From JAGVPT01 sp963717445 (GTDB lineage: Bacteria > Bacteroidota > Ignavibacteria > UBA10030 > UBA8401), in the NCBI GenBank assembly GCA_963717445.1, contig OY970334.1, positions 1,426,001 through 1,490,000 on the forward strand: 64,000 nucleotides of DNA. The letters are read 5' to 3'. The notes under the pieces were generated by a model. It was not told where the DNA came from and made no database searches. It saw only the letters and a program-made list of their open reading frames with translations. The translations under genes and the position numbers were made by a program. Below, piece after piece: positions 25,612 to 35,481 of this stretch; positions within the stretch are counted from its first letter, which is position 1; each line of letters opens with the position of its first letter.

Positions 25612-27171
25612 CTATCGCCTTCTTCGCTGCGTATACCGAGGCCGGTGCGACACTTTACGCTCATGATGTAACGGGCTGTGCCTCGGGTACTTTTCAGGAA
25701 TCGGCACCAACAAACGTTCTTCCGGAAATATACATTCGATTTTTTTGCCGAGGAATTCTTCCAGCTTCGGCAGTTCGTGCGAATCCTCCTCATCCGCAAA
25801 GTTGATCGAGATACCGCTCGCTCCTGCCCGGCCAGTGCGCCCGATACGATGAACATACTCTTCTACGTCGAGCGGCAAATTGTAATTAATGACGTGCGAA
25901 ATCGCTTCGACATGAATCCCCCGCGAAGCAACGTCGGTTGCCACGAGCACGCGAATGTTCCCCTCCCGAAAACGTTCCAAGCGGCTGATCCGCTGTTTCT
26001 GGTCAACGTCCCCGGAAAGGAGCGCGCAACTGATGCCGTAGGCTTCGAGTTGGTCTTTCAAATGCCGGGCTTCGTCGCGCCGGTTTGCGAAAATTAATAC
26101 CCTCTCAAGATTTTTTTGCATAATGAGATTATAGAGCAACGTCGGCTTTTCGGCACGGGTGGTAATGTAGGTAATCTGCTCGACGCTTTGTACCGCAATT
26201 TCGTCAGGCATGACCGAGATTTGAAACGCCTGCCGCGTCCACGACTCTGCGAGCCGCTTTACGTCCGAGGAGATCGTTGCGGAAAAAAACATCGTCTGCC
26301 GTTCCGCTTTCGGCGGCGTGCTGAGCACGATCGACCTCACCGCCGGAATGAACCCCATGTCGAGCATACGGTCGGCTTCGTCGAGAACGAGGATCTCAAC
26401 CTTACTTAAATCGACCAGTTTCTTTTTCTTGAAATCGATCAAACGTCCCGGCGTACAGACGAGAATGTCGCACGCCCCTTGATGCAATTGTTTCTGCTGC
26501 TTCAGATAATCTATGCCGCCAAACAACGGGAGAGTTCTGCACGGAACATACATCCCGAGCGCGCGGGCGTCTTTTTCAATCTGCATCACAAGTTCCCGCG
26601 TAGGGGCGAGAATCAGCGCCCGCGGAGTACCTAGTGGCCGCTTTCCTTCAATCGGGTGTTTAAGAATGTGGGCAAATATCGTAATTAGGAATGCCGCAGT
26701 CTTTCCTGTTCCCGTCTGTGCTTGAGCGGTAACATCGTCGCCGGCAAGTGATTTGGAAAGAGTTTCTGCCTGCACGGGAGTGCAATATTGGAATTGCAAA
26801 TCATAGATAGCATGAAGAACTTCCGGGGGAATCTCGAAGTCGTGGAATCGCTTTTTCGCCTCAGCAACGGGGACGATAAAAACGGAACTGTCCCATGCCT
26901 CAGACGGAACGGCGCTTGGCGCCGAAGTTTTATGCTGCTCCCGTTTCGCCCGCCGCGCAGCGTATTCTTCCCGTGTTTCTTTCTTTCGAGAATGCCGGGT
27001 TCCGGTACTTTCAGCCGCATCGCGCGATAATCTCTTGGTAGAATTATCGGCCCCGTTCGTTTCTTTGGCAGCGGTTGGCGGGGATTGAAAAATATTTTTG
27101 GGCTTCTCGTCCTGAATCTCATCTTCTCGAAAGAAGAGAGACTTTAATTTGGTTACTAAATTCCTGAACAA
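25612..27171 (-). CDS. DEAD-box ATP-dependent RNA helicase
   Basis: 519 residues. The helicase core (about 120-470) has the Q motif region F-Q-Y-C-T-P-V-Q, motif I A-Q-T-G-T-G-K-T, motif II D-E-A-D, motif III S-A-T and motif VI H-R-I-G-R-T-G-R-A-G. A ~105-residue basic N-terminal extension and a short Arg-rich tail resemble RhlB/RhlE-type enzymes and probably bind RNA or partners. The start is TTG at 27169-27171 with an AAGGAT element about 10 bases upstream; no Met occurs before the core. Likely roles are ribosome assembly or mRNA decay. Confidence 0.92.
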   Translation of the reverse strand: MFRNLVTKLKSLFFREDEIQDEKPKNIFQSPPTAAKETNGADNSTKRLSRDAAESTGTRHSRKKETREEYAARRAKREQHKTSAPSAVPSEAWDSSVFIVPVAEAKKRFHDFEIPPEVLHAIYDLQFQYCTPVQAETLSKSLAGDDVTAQAQTGTGKTAAFLITIFAHILKHPIEGKRPLGTPRALILAPTRELVMQIEKDARALGMYVPCRTLPLFGGIDYLKQQKQLHQGACDILVCTPGRLIDFKKKKLVDLSKVEILVLDEADRMLDMGFIPAVRSIVLSTPPKAERQTMFFSATISSDVKRLAESWTRQAFQISVMPDEIAVQSVEQITYITTRAEKPTLLYNLIMQKNLERVLIFANRRDEARHLKDQLEAYGISCALLSGDVDQKQRISRLERFREGNIRVLVATDVASRGIHVEAISHVINYNLPLDVEEYVHRIGRTGRAGASGISINFADEEDSHELPKLEEFLGKKIECIFPEERLLVPIPEKYPRHSPLHHERKVSHRPRYTQRRRR

Positions 27172-27292
27172 GGAATCGCTATCCTTACTAGACCGTCAAT
27201 ATTGAATTACACTAATATACAAAAAAAATAGACAGGAGGCCGGGAAAAAATTTGATCGTAGTAGTTCGCTTGTTAGATGTCGGACATTTTAT

Positions 27293-27546
27293 GTAAACGA
27301 CCACCATCAAAGATGGTGGCTTTTGAAAAGAAAGAGCATGTCATTCCGCGTGAGCGCCTATGGCGCCATGGCGGAAAGCGCCACTTGACGCGGAATCCAG
27401 AGTCAATCAATGGAACTGGTTCTCAACGAGTCGAGTCTTCGACCGGTTCTTCGTCCCACCTGAAAGCGGGACTCGACCGGAATGACAGGCATAGCCAACC
27501 GAACATAACCACCGCCACAGGCGGTGGGCTTCTGCTTTGCACTAAA
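27293..27546. repeat. ~250-bp hairpin-ended repeat, copy A
   Basis: The left end has an 8-base-stem hairpin (CCACCATC AAA GATGGTGG at 27301-27319) and the right end one with stem CCACCGCC/GGCGGTGG near 27510-27528; both copies finish GCACTAAA. Copy B in the same orientation is at 30778-30999, close to identical apart from ~32 extra bases here near 27350. The ends look like the subterminal hairpins of IS200/IS605-family elements, so this is probably a non-autonomous derivative. Small reading frames across it are not genes. Confidence 0.8.
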
Positions 27547-27679
27547 AAATCGTTATTCATTGAAATATTTGACGGTGTGTATCAACAAGATATCCGGCAT
27601 CTTTCCAACTTGTGTGACTGCCCTCTTTCCCATTTCATATTCTTTGCTTACATTTTTGAGGATGAGGAAGAATAGATCT

Positions 27680-29683
27680 ATGCTTGCTGTGGCACAAGGA
27701 CCAAAAGCCCATCGCTTGATTCGAAAACAGAGTCGATTGCTCCTGTTTGCTATTTGTGTTTGCCAACAGGCGGTTTTTGGTCAAGCCCCTTTTATTTCTG
27801 AATCCGAACAGGAGCAAGTAGTACACAAATTCGATTTTGAGAAAATTGGCTTCGCTCAACAACAGACGGAGTCGGCAGCCAGCAGTTGGTTCGATGTTAC
27901 GTACTACGGCTTGAATTTGGATCTTTCGACAAATCCGGAATATGTGAAAGGAGATGTCAAGATTGCCGGGGTCTGCCGGCAGGACGATTCACAAATTCTG
28001 ACACTCGACCTCATGAACACGATGCACATAGATTCGATCCAGGTCAACGGCCAAGGAAGCCCTTTCATCCAAAACATCTCCTCGTTCGATATTACCCTCG
28101 ACCATTCTTATCAATCGGGTGAACTTCTCTCGGCGGACGTTTTTTATGAAGGAATCCCTGCGCCAACCGGATTCGGGAGTTTTGAATTCACCTCTCATGC
28201 GGGCGTGCCGTGGGTTTATTCGCTCAGCGAGCCGTACGGGGCAAGGGACTGGTGGCCTTGTAAAAACGCCCAAAGCGACAAAGCAGATTCAGCCGACATT
28301 ACCGTCACGTGTGATTCAATGTACAACGTCGGGTCGGAGGGAGTGCTCGTTTCGGTGGTTAATCAAAACAATGGAAAGGTCGCATACCATTGGAAAGAGC
28401 GCTACCCAATTTCATCCTACCTTATTTCCATCGCCGTCACAAACTATACCCAGTTCTCAAACTGGTTCCGGTATTCAGCAACGGACTCAATGCAAATACT
28501 TAATTATGTCCTTCCCGAAGACTACTCGACCGCCATTCAAGTTCTTCCCCGCGTCGTCGATATGCTTTCAATTTATTCTAACCTTTACGGGCAGTATCCG
28601 TTCATCAAAGAAAAATACGGCCACGCGGAATTCGGAATGGGGGGTATGGAACATCAAACGATGACTTCCATCGGAACCTTCGATGAAAAAATCGTCGCGC
28701 ACGAACTTGCTCATCAATGGTTTGGAGATAAAATTACTCCCATGTCGTGGTCGGATCTTTGGCTGAACGAGGGCTTTGCGGTATATAGCACTGCTCTCTA
28801 TCTCGAAAAGGAATACGGAGTCGATGCGTACTGGAATTATATCAACCTTCAAACCGGTGTAGCGGTATCGGCGGCGGGAGAGGTTGGAGCACCGGACACT
28901 TCGACCGCTCAATCACTGTTCAACTACAATCTGGTGTACGCGAAGGGAGCCTGCATCCTGCATATGCTGCGACACGTTCTTGGCGACACAGTTTTTTTCA
29001 ATTCCATTCGTGCGTATGCCAACCAGCCGGCGCTGCAATACTCAACGGCATCCACGAAAGATTTGCAGGCAGCCTGCGAAAGTGTTTCGGGCAAAAACCT
29101 GAGTTATTTTTTTCAAGAATGGGTCTACGGCGAAGGTTGTCCGGTGTACGAATACTCGTGGAACTGGAATTCTGCGGGGGATTCATCCACGGTAACGATC
29201 AATATCGAACAACCTTCCGGCCGTCAAAACCCTGCGTTCTTCACGATGCCCATCGACATCCGCATTAGCTCACCGGAAAAAGATACGACGGTAACGGTAT
29301 TCAATAACACCCAAGATCAGAGTTTTACAATAAATTTCTCTTCGAAACCGAACTCTATAGCGCTCGACCCTGATGGATGGGTTCTCAAGGCAGTGTTCCC
29401 CGCTTCAGAGGTAGCACCGTTGAACTTCACGCTTGAACAAAACTACCCAAACCCGTTCAACGCGGGGACCGTGATCAAGTACCAGCTTTCCCATTTGACC
29501 GACGTAACTCTTAAAATTTATGACGTCTTAGGGCGGGAAGTTGCAACTCTCGTCAACACAAAACAACTGCCAGGCTATTACGAATATCCATGGTCAGGAA
29601 AAAACCTTGCCAGCGGAATTTATTTCTACCAGCTTACAGCGGGGGACGTCCATTTACAGAAAAAAATGCTTTTGTTAAAATAA
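27680..29683 (+). CDS. Secreted M1-family metallopeptidase with T9SS sorting domain
   Basis: 667 residues from ATG 27680, which has AGGAAG nine bases upstream; an ATG at 27662 is the alternative. A Sec signal peptide ends near V-F-G-Q-A. The M1 domain carries G-G-M-E-H (the G-A-M-E-N-type exopeptidase motif), the zinc motif H-E-L-A-H with the distal Glu in N-E-G-F-A, and the usual Y-x-K-G-A block. A C-terminal linker leads to an ~80-residue T9SS type A domain starting N-Y-P-N-P-F-N and ending K-K-M-L-L-L-K, so the enzyme should be exported and surface attached or released. It probably trims peptides for nutrition. Confidence 0.92.
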   Translation: MLAVAQGPKAHRLIRKQSRLLLFAICVCQQAVFGQAPFISESEQEQVVHKFDFEKIGFAQQQTESAASSWFDVTYYGLNLDLSTNPEYVKGDVKIAGVCRQDDSQILTLDLMNTMHIDSIQVNGQGSPFIQNISSFDITLDHSYQSGELLSADVFYEGIPAPTGFGSFEFTSHAGVPWVYSLSEPYGARDWWPCKNAQSDKADSADITVTCDSMYNVGSEGVLVSVVNQNNGKVAYHWKERYPISSYLISIAVTNYTQFSNWFRYSATDSMQILNYVLPEDYSTAIQVLPRVVDMLSIYSNLYGQYPFIKEKYGHAEFGMGGMEHQTMTSIGTFDEKIVAHELAHQWFGDKITPMSWSDLWLNEGFAVYSTALYLEKEYGVDAYWNYINLQTGVAVSAAGEVGAPDTSTAQSLFNYNLVYAKGACILHMLRHVLGDTVFFNSIRAYANQPALQYSTASTKDLQAACESVSGKNLSYFFQEWVYGEGCPVYEYSWNWNSAGDSSTVTINIEQPSGRQNPAFFTMPIDIRISSPEKDTTVTVFNNTQDQSFTINFSSKPNSIALDPDGWVLKAVFPASEVAPLNFTLEQNYPNPFNAGTVIKYQLSHLTDVTLKIYDVLGREVATLVNTKQLPGYYEYPWSGKNLASGIYFYQLTAGDVHLQKKMLLLK

Positions 29684-29843
29684 TTAATCCGGCGAAGAAT
29701 TAGCGGCTGAAAATTTTTCCGTTCGGGGCACGTGTTCGGCGGGAACGGGGGAAAATCCGCTCCAAAATTTTGAAACGCATTATTACAATTATTTCGCGAT
29801 TATAAAATCATACAATACAAATATCCACTTTCACGAGGAGCCG

Positions 29844-30752
29844 ATGAAGTATTTTGCACTACCTTGCATTCTTTCCCTTGCCATTGCCGTCATGTTCTTC
29901 GGAGAAGTTTGTTTTTCGCAAAAAAAGAATCATTCAGCAAGCGATGATATGTCAAGCGAGGGCCAATATACAATGCACTTTAAAAAAGCGGATTATCTTC
30001 TCGGGAAATTCGACTTTGAGGAGTCCTTACAGGAGTGCAAGGAGGCATTGAAATTTAAGTCCGACGATTTTCTCATTCGCGCAATGATGTGTCTCGACTA
30101 TTATGAAATAGCGGAAAAACTTGACGTACATAAATCGGATGATAAAGAAAAGAAAATCGCCATTTACGACACGATGGTCGTGATAGCCGAGGAAGGCATA
30201 GGGTATGCTCCCGACAAAGGAGAATGTTACTTCATGCGGGGGTTGGCAAATGCGCGGAGGGCAACGACGAAAGGAATATTCTCCGAGTTATTTACGGCGA
30301 AGCAAATTGAGAACGATTGGCTCGTTGCGGTAAACCGGAAATCCGATTATACAACGCCCAACGGCGAGAACCTTCAGGCATCAAGCTGTCTGGCATTAGG
30401 AGTATATTATCGCCTCTGCCCGACATTTTTCATGTTGCGATGGATTTTTGGAATCAGCGGCGACCTTGATAAGGCTGTTTTTTACTGCAAAAAAGCATAT
30501 GAACTTGATTCCACGAGAATAGAAATTGTCAAAGAATATGGCGTTGCCCTGATAACGCGCGGGTTGGATGCAAAAAACGATGCAGATATCGAGGAGGGGA
30601 AAGAATATTTACGAAAAGTCCCCACGCTTCCGCTGAGAATAGACACGGACAAAATCGACATCGAGCACAGCAAGATGCTTCTTAACGATATCAGTCTCTG
30701 TCCGGGATATTCGAGAGACGAACAACAAGAACGTCTCGGAAGAAGCATATAA
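29844..30752 (+). CDS. Exported TPR-like protein
   Basis: 302 residues. A signal peptide (1-25, ending C-F-S-Q) precedes helical repeats. A-D-Y-L-L-G-K-F-D-F-E-E-S-L-Q-E is the first TPR-like helix pair (48-80), a second lies at about 125-150, and a third near 210-230 (G-D-L-D-K-A-V-F-Y-C-K-K-A). The spacing is irregular, resembling the TRAP-T/TatT-like helical family. Good ribosome-binding site (CGAGGAG) before ATG 29844. Function unknown; it may be a periplasmic scaffold. It sits alone between the peptidase and repeat copy B. Confidence 0.7.
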   Translation: MKYFALPCILSLAIAVMFFGEVCFSQKKNHSASDDMSSEGQYTMHFKKADYLLGKFDFEESLQECKEALKFKSDDFLIRAMMCLDYYEIAEKLDVHKSDDKEKKIAIYDTMVVIAEEGIGYAPDKGECYFMRGLANARRATTKGIFSELFTAKQIENDWLVAVNRKSDYTTPNGENLQASSCLALGVYYRLCPTFFMLRWIFGISGDLDKAVFYCKKAYELDSTRIEIVKEYGVALITRGLDAKNDADIEEGKEYLRKVPTLPLRIDTDKIDIEHSKMLLNDISLCPGYSRDEQQERLGRSI

Positions 30753-30777
30753 GAAATCGAACCAATGAGGCACCCTA

Positions 30778-30999
30778 GTAAACGACCGCCATCAAAGATG
30801 GTGGCTTTTGAAAAGAAAAAGCAAGTCATTCCGCGCTTGACGCGGAATCCAGAGTCAATCCACGGAACTGGATTCTCAACGAGTCGAGTCTTCGACCGGT
30901 TCTTCGTCCCGCCTGAAAGCGGGACTCGACCGGAATGACAGGCATAGCCTACCGAACATAACCACCGCCACAGGCGGTGGGTTTCTGCTTTGCACTAAA
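30778..30999. repeat. ~220-bp hairpin-ended repeat, copy B
   Basis: Direct-orientation partner of copy A (27293-27546). It shares both end hairpins, the internal CGAGTCGAGTCTTCGACCGG region, and the final GCACTAAA, and lacks the ~32-base insert of copy A. It lies 25 bases after the TPR gene and 24 bases before the end of the RND operon. Confidence 0.8.
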
Positions 31000-31022
31000 T
31001 GGCACTTGGTTGATACAATCGC

Positions 31023-31843
31023 TTACAGATCTTCCTCGGGAATTTTTCCTGCGGCTTCCAATCCCCGTAATCGCAACTCTTCCAATTTTTCTTTACTGTA
31101 GGCGATTCGTGTAATTGTCATAAACAGTACCGGAACGATGAAGATCGCGAGCATCGTCGCCGACAGCATCCCTCCGAGAACCGTCCAGCCGATTGTGGAC
31201 CTCGCCTGAGCGCCGGCGCCAGTTGCAAAGGCGAGAGGCGACACGCCGAAAATGAAAGCCATTGAGGTCATAAGAATCGGGCGCAAACGCAGCTTCACCG
31301 CTTCGAGCGTAGATTCTAACATCGGCATCCCTCTGTCAACACGCTCTTTAGCAAACTCAACAATAAGAATGGCGTTCTTTGCAGCAAGGCCGATCAAGGT
31401 GATCAAGCCGATCTGTGCGTAAACGTTGTCGCTTAATCTCGGTATGAGCGTAAGTGTCAGAATAGCGCCGAAAGCCCCGATGGGGACGGCCAACAAAACT
31501 GCGAACGGCACAGACCAGCTTTCGTACAATGCGGTAAGGAAGAGGAAGACAAACAACATTGACGTCGCAAAAATCGAGATGGTGCTGCTCCCCGCATTAA
31601 TTTCTTCCCGTGATAAGCCGGAAAATTCATAACCATAGTCAGATGGAAGAACTTTCGCCGCTACGTCGCGCAAAGCTTCAATAGCCTCGCCGCTGCTGTA
31701 CCCGGGGGCGGCATTCCCGTTAATTTCCGCCGTCCGAAATAAATTGTAATGTGTAATCAACGGCGCACTCTCAGTGACCGTAGCGGTTGTCAGAGTGCTA
31801 AGGGGAATCATTTCGCCTGCCGAGTTCTTGACATAGTACCTGA
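31023..31843 (-). CDS. C-terminal part of RND pump gene (frameshifted)
   Basis: This frame encodes the last ~270 residues of a hydrophobic-amphiphilic (HAE1) RND pump, beginning at R-Y-Y-V-K-N-S-A-G-E-M-I-P-L. It includes membrane helices 8-12, G-L-A-A-K-N-A-I-L-I-V-E-F and the closing V-P-V-L-F. The open frame extends back to 31925, but those residues overlap the upstream frame and are not native. Deleting one base in the CTCTC run near 31841-31845 fuses it to the N-terminal part to give an ordinary 1061-residue transporter. Confidence 0.85.
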
Positions 31844-34209
31844 GAGACGTTCTGAATATCGCCGCGATAGGATGTGTCCGCCTGGGCGACAACGTGAAAA
31901 TTGCGTCCATAAATAGAGAAGTCATTCACATAACGGCTGCCGAGAAAAGTTTGAATCGTTGAATAAACGTCCGCAATAGAAACTCCCAGTTGCTTGCATT
32001 TCTCTCTGTCGACATCCAATTGAAATCCCGGAGTCCGCGCGGTGAAAAATGAAAAGACACGGCTTAACTCAGGCCGTTTGTTTGCTTCCGCGACAAAAGT
32101 TTGAACAACGTTTTCAAATTGTTTGAGGTTATCCGTGCTCTCGTGTTGTTCCAGCTCAAACGTGAAGCCTCCCGTTGCTCCTAAGCCAGGGATGGCCGGA
32201 GGGGAGATCACGACAACGTTGGCGCCTTTGATCGCCGAAAACTTCTGTTGCAGCGTTGCGATGAGAGAGCTGAGTTGCAGCGACTTGTCCGTTCTCTCAT
32301 CCCAGGGCTTCAACTGCGCGAACACAGTACCGCTGTTTGATTTGGTCGCAAATGTTACGACGTTCAAACCGCCCAACGCCGCAAAATGAGCGATGCCCGG
32401 AGTCGTTTGCAGGATGCCCATCATGGTGTTCAACACTTCGAGGCTTCTCGCTGTCGAAGACGCTTCCGGCAATTCGAACGTGACGTAGACGCGGCCTTCA
32501 TCCTCGGTTGGAATAAATCCTGTCGGCTTATTCTTGAAGAGGATGACCGTCCCCGCGTAAAGACAGATCAGCAAAATGATGACGACGGGAGTTTTTTCAA
32601 TGCATCTCTTGACGCCCGATGAATAGGAGTTTGTCGTTCGCTGAAACCATTCGTTGAATTTGAAGAAGAGTCCGTTGAGTCCCTTCGAATTTGCGCCAAC
32701 GACGGTCGGCCTCAGAAAAAGAGAACACAACGCCGGGGTGAGCGACAACGCGATGAAGGCTGAAATCAACACGGAAATTGCAATCGTGATTGCGAATTGT
32801 TGATACAATCTCCCTACGATTCCCGGCATGAAACCGACCGGCACAAATACCGCCGCAAGGATCAATGCGATGGCCACAACCGGGCCGGAAATATCTTTCA
32901 TGGCGTTATGTGTAGCTTCCTTGGCCGTCATCTTTTCACGGTCGATATAATGCTGGACTGCTTCGACAACAATGATGGCATCATCCACGACAATACCGAT
33001 TGCCAGCACAAAACCGAACATGGTAAGTGTGTTGATGGTAAAACCCAGCGGAACAAAAAATGCAAATGTGCCGATGATGGAAACGGGAATCGCAAGTACG
33101 GGGATCAGGGTTGCACGCCAGCTTTGGAGGAATAAAAATACGACGATAACGACAAGGCCGAGAGCTTCAATTAACGTCCACACGACTTCGTTGATCGACA
33201 CTTTCACGACCGAGACCGATTCAAACGGGACGACGTAATCGACATCTTTGGGAAACGATTTTTTTAAGCCATCCATAACGGCATAGACGCCTTTTGCAAC
33301 TTCAAGGGCATTGCTCCCGGGGGCTTGATAGACGAGCAAGTACGATGCCCGTTTGCCGTCAACAAATGAATTGCTTGCATAACTGAATTTGCCGAGCTGA
33401 ACGCGGGCCACATCCCGCAAGTGAACCGCGGACCCTTCGCTGGGGTTTGCGCGGACAATAATGTCTCGGAACTGTTCTTCGGTGTTCAGCCGGCTATTCG
33501 TAAAGACAGAGTATTCAAACGCCTGGTCGCTCTCTTGAGGCGGCGCACCGACAGAACCTGCTGCAATTTGCAGATTCTGTTCTGCCAGGGCGTTAACGAC
33601 ATCGTCAGCCGTAAGGCTGAGTTGAGCGAGCTTATCCGGCTCCAGCCAGATGCGCATGCTGAAATCGTCCGCGCGTGTGAAAACATCGCCGACGCCGTCC
33701 ACCCGCAGCAACGCATCCCTCACAAAAATATTGGTATAGTTGTCGAGAAACGTAACCCCGTGTGTCCCATTGGGAGAATAAATTGCGACAAGCATCAGAA
33801 TACTCGGATTTCGTTTTCTCGTGGTTAAACCGAGCCGTTTGACGTCATCGGGTAATTGGGGCGTGGCAATACCGACCCTGTTCTGGATATCAAGGGCGGC
33901 GATATTCGGATCAGTTCCAACATTCAATGTGACGGTGATTGTGCTGTGCCCGTCGCTCGTGCTGTTGCCCTGCATGTAGGCCATGCCGGGCGTGCCGTTT
34001 ACTTGTGATTCAATTGGAGTGGTAACGGTCTGTTCAACGGTCTGTGCATCCGCACCATTATAGATCCCCGAGATCTGGACCGTCGGCGGCGTAATATCCG
34101 GATATTGACTGATCGGTAGTTTGGAAATAGCCAGTATGCCATTCAACACAATGACGATAGAAATCACGATGGCTGTTACCGGTCTCTTAATAAACAGATC
34201 TGCAATCAT
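31798..34209 (-). CDS. N-terminal part of RND efflux pump, HAE1 family (frameshifted)
   Basis: 803 residues. It contains the AcrB-like N-terminal helix, both periplasmic porter regions up to the C-terminal porter domain, and transmembrane helices 2-7. The proton-relay Asp pair is in G-I-V-V-D-D-A-I-I-V-V-E. The native frame is lost near 31841 and continues in the next frame. In a complete pump, drugs or bile-like amphiphiles are exported through the partner TolC using the proton gradient. The gene starts 20 bases after the adaptor stop, so the three genes form an operon. Confidence 0.9.
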   Translation of the reverse strand: MIADLFIKRPVTAIVISIVIVLNGILAISKLPISQYPDITPPTVQISGIYNGADAQTVEQTVTTPIESQVNGTPGMAYMQGNSTSDGHSTITVTLNVGTDPNIAALDIQNRVGIATPQLPDDVKRLGLTTRKRNPSILMLVAIYSPNGTHGVTFLDNYTNIFVRDALLRVDGVGDVFTRADDFSMRIWLEPDKLAQLSLTADDVVNALAEQNLQIAAGSVGAPPQESDQAFEYSVFTNSRLNTEEQFRDIIVRANPSEGSAVHLRDVARVQLGKFSYASNSFVDGKRASYLLVYQAPGSNALEVAKGVYAVMDGLKKSFPKDVDYVVPFESVSVVKVSINEVVWTLIEALGLVVIVVFLFLQSWRATLIPVLAIPVSIIGTFAFFVPLGFTINTLTMFGFVLAIGIVVDDAIIVVEAVQHYIDREKMTAKEATHNAMKDISGPVVAIALILAAVFVPVGFMPGIVGRLYQQFAITIAISVLISAFIALSLTPALCSLFLRPTVVGANSKGLNGLFFKFNEWFQRTTNSYSSGVKRCIEKTPVVIILLICLYAGTVILFKNKPTGFIPTEDEGRVYVTFELPEASSTARSLEVLNTMMGILQTTPGIAHFAALGGLNVVTFATKSNSGTVFAQLKPWDERTDKSLQLSSLIATLQQKFSAIKGANVVVISPPAIPGLGATGGFTFELEQHESTDNLKQFENVVQTFVAEANKRPELSRVFSFFTARTPGFQLDVDREKCKQLGVSIADVYSTIQTFLGSRYVNDFSIYGRNFHVVAQADTSYRGDIQNVSQVLCQELGRRNDSP

Positions 34210-34228
34210 GATGTTTCCTGTTGGGGGA

Positions 34229-35374
34229 TTATTTGCTCTGAGCGGTCGCTACATTGGGTTTCGCCGCAGCGGGAATTATGACGACCGGTGTGTTATCCCG
34301 CAGCTTCTGCACCCCTTCCGTCACAATTTGTTCGCCGAGTTGCAGTCCATTCTTCACGATGACCATGTCGTTAATACTCATCCCCAAATCGACTCTGTGC
34401 TGAGACGCTCTGCCGTTGATCACGACGTAGACAAAGTACTCTCCCATTTGTTCAACGACTGCCTTATAGGGAATTAGGAGGCTTTGCGTCGAACTGTTGG
34501 CTTGGACGCGAAGATTGCAGGTAAGTCCGGCCCGTAAAATGTTTTTTGCGTTGGGAAATATCACTCGTATGCGTATTGTCCCGGTTTGCGAATCGACTGA
34601 ACGGTCTAAAAAACTAAGATGTCCAGGAAACGGATAAATAGATTGATCCGGAAGAACAACTGTGAACGTCGAATCCCGTAGACTATCTCCGGCCTGCAAT
34701 AATTGAGTGAAGCGGCTTATTTGTTTTTCATCAACGGCACAGTCAACGGCCATCGGATCATCCGATGAAATAGTATTCAACAGCGTTTGCCCGGCTACCA
34801 CCGACGATCCCAGTTTTACCGATGAAATTCCGATCGTGCCGTCGAATGGCGCCATGATTACCGAATACCGAAGATTCGTCTCGACATTTTTAACGTTTGC
34901 TTCCCACGAGGCTACTTCCATTTTAGCCGACTGCAGGTCGGCCTGCGCGTGATCTAACGTTTGCCGGGCAACCGCATCCCTTTTTGCGAGTTCACGGTAT
35001 CTATCGGCATCTTGTTGAGCCTTTGCGAGAGCAGCTCTTGCAACGTTAAGATTAGCAGTTGCCTGATCGTACGCAGCCTTGTATTGTTGTTGGTCGATGG
35101 CATACAGTTTCATCCCTTTATCGATATGCTGGCCGTCCTTGAAATAAATATCCGCGATATATCCCGACACCTCCGGCCTGATCTCAACCTGATTTATTGC
35201 AGTTACCGTTGCAGGATACTCATCATAGTATGCCGCGGTGCCCAGTTTCACTTCAAAGGCAGTAACCTGCACCGGAGGGAAAGCATTTTGTCCCCCTCCT
35301 TTGTTGCCGCTGCAGGCGGCGAAAAGAAGAGAGAGAATAACCGCTACACCTAACAAACGCATAATGTTGTTCAT
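34229..35374 (-). CDS. RND efflux periplasmic adaptor (membrane fusion lipoprotein)
   Basis: 381 residues. A lipobox L-F-A-A-C at 18-22 predicts a lipid-anchored protein. The domain order is lipoyl half (V-E-I-R-P-E-V-S-G-Y-I), alpha-helical hairpin (about 105-170, A-K-A-Q-Q-D-A-D-R-Y-R-E-L), lipoyl half (A-P-F-D-G-T-I-G), beta-barrel and membrane-proximal domain, as in AcrA/MexA. It links the inner-membrane pump to the outer-membrane channel. It is second in the tolC-like/adaptor/pump operon on the minus strand. Confidence 0.93.
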   Translation of the reverse strand: MNNIMRLLGVAVILSLLFAACSGNKGGGQNAFPPVQVTAFEVKLGTAAYYDEYPATVTAINQVEIRPEVSGYIADIYFKDGQHIDKGMKLYAIDQQQYKAAYDQATANLNVARAALAKAQQDADRYRELAKRDAVARQTLDHAQADLQSAKMEVASWEANVKNVETNLRYSVIMAPFDGTIGISSVKLGSSVVAGQTLLNTISSDDPMAVDCAVDEKQISRFTQLLQAGDSLRDSTFTVVLPDQSIYPFPGHLSFLDRSVDSQTGTIRIRVIFPNAKNILRAGLTCNLRVQANSSTQSLLIPYKAVVEQMGEYFVYVVINGRASQHRVDLGMSINDMVIVKNGLQLGEQIVTEGVQKLRDNTPVVIIPAAAKPNVATAQSK

Positions 35375-35481
35375 AGAAAAATATGGATGATATTAGAATT
35401 CCGAATAATATTCATTAGTCTGAACCTTCGTGTCTTTTCGTGCCCTCGGTTGATATGCATCAATGTGTGGCCGTATGCTCA

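Noticed and set aside
27277..27675. 132-codon frame after the DEAD-box gene
   Set aside because: It is encoded mostly by repeat copy A and contains its palindromes; copy B breaks the frame.
27293..30999. CRISPR array
   Set aside because: The repeats are two long copies 3.2 kb apart, not short regular repeats with spacers, and no cas gene was seen.
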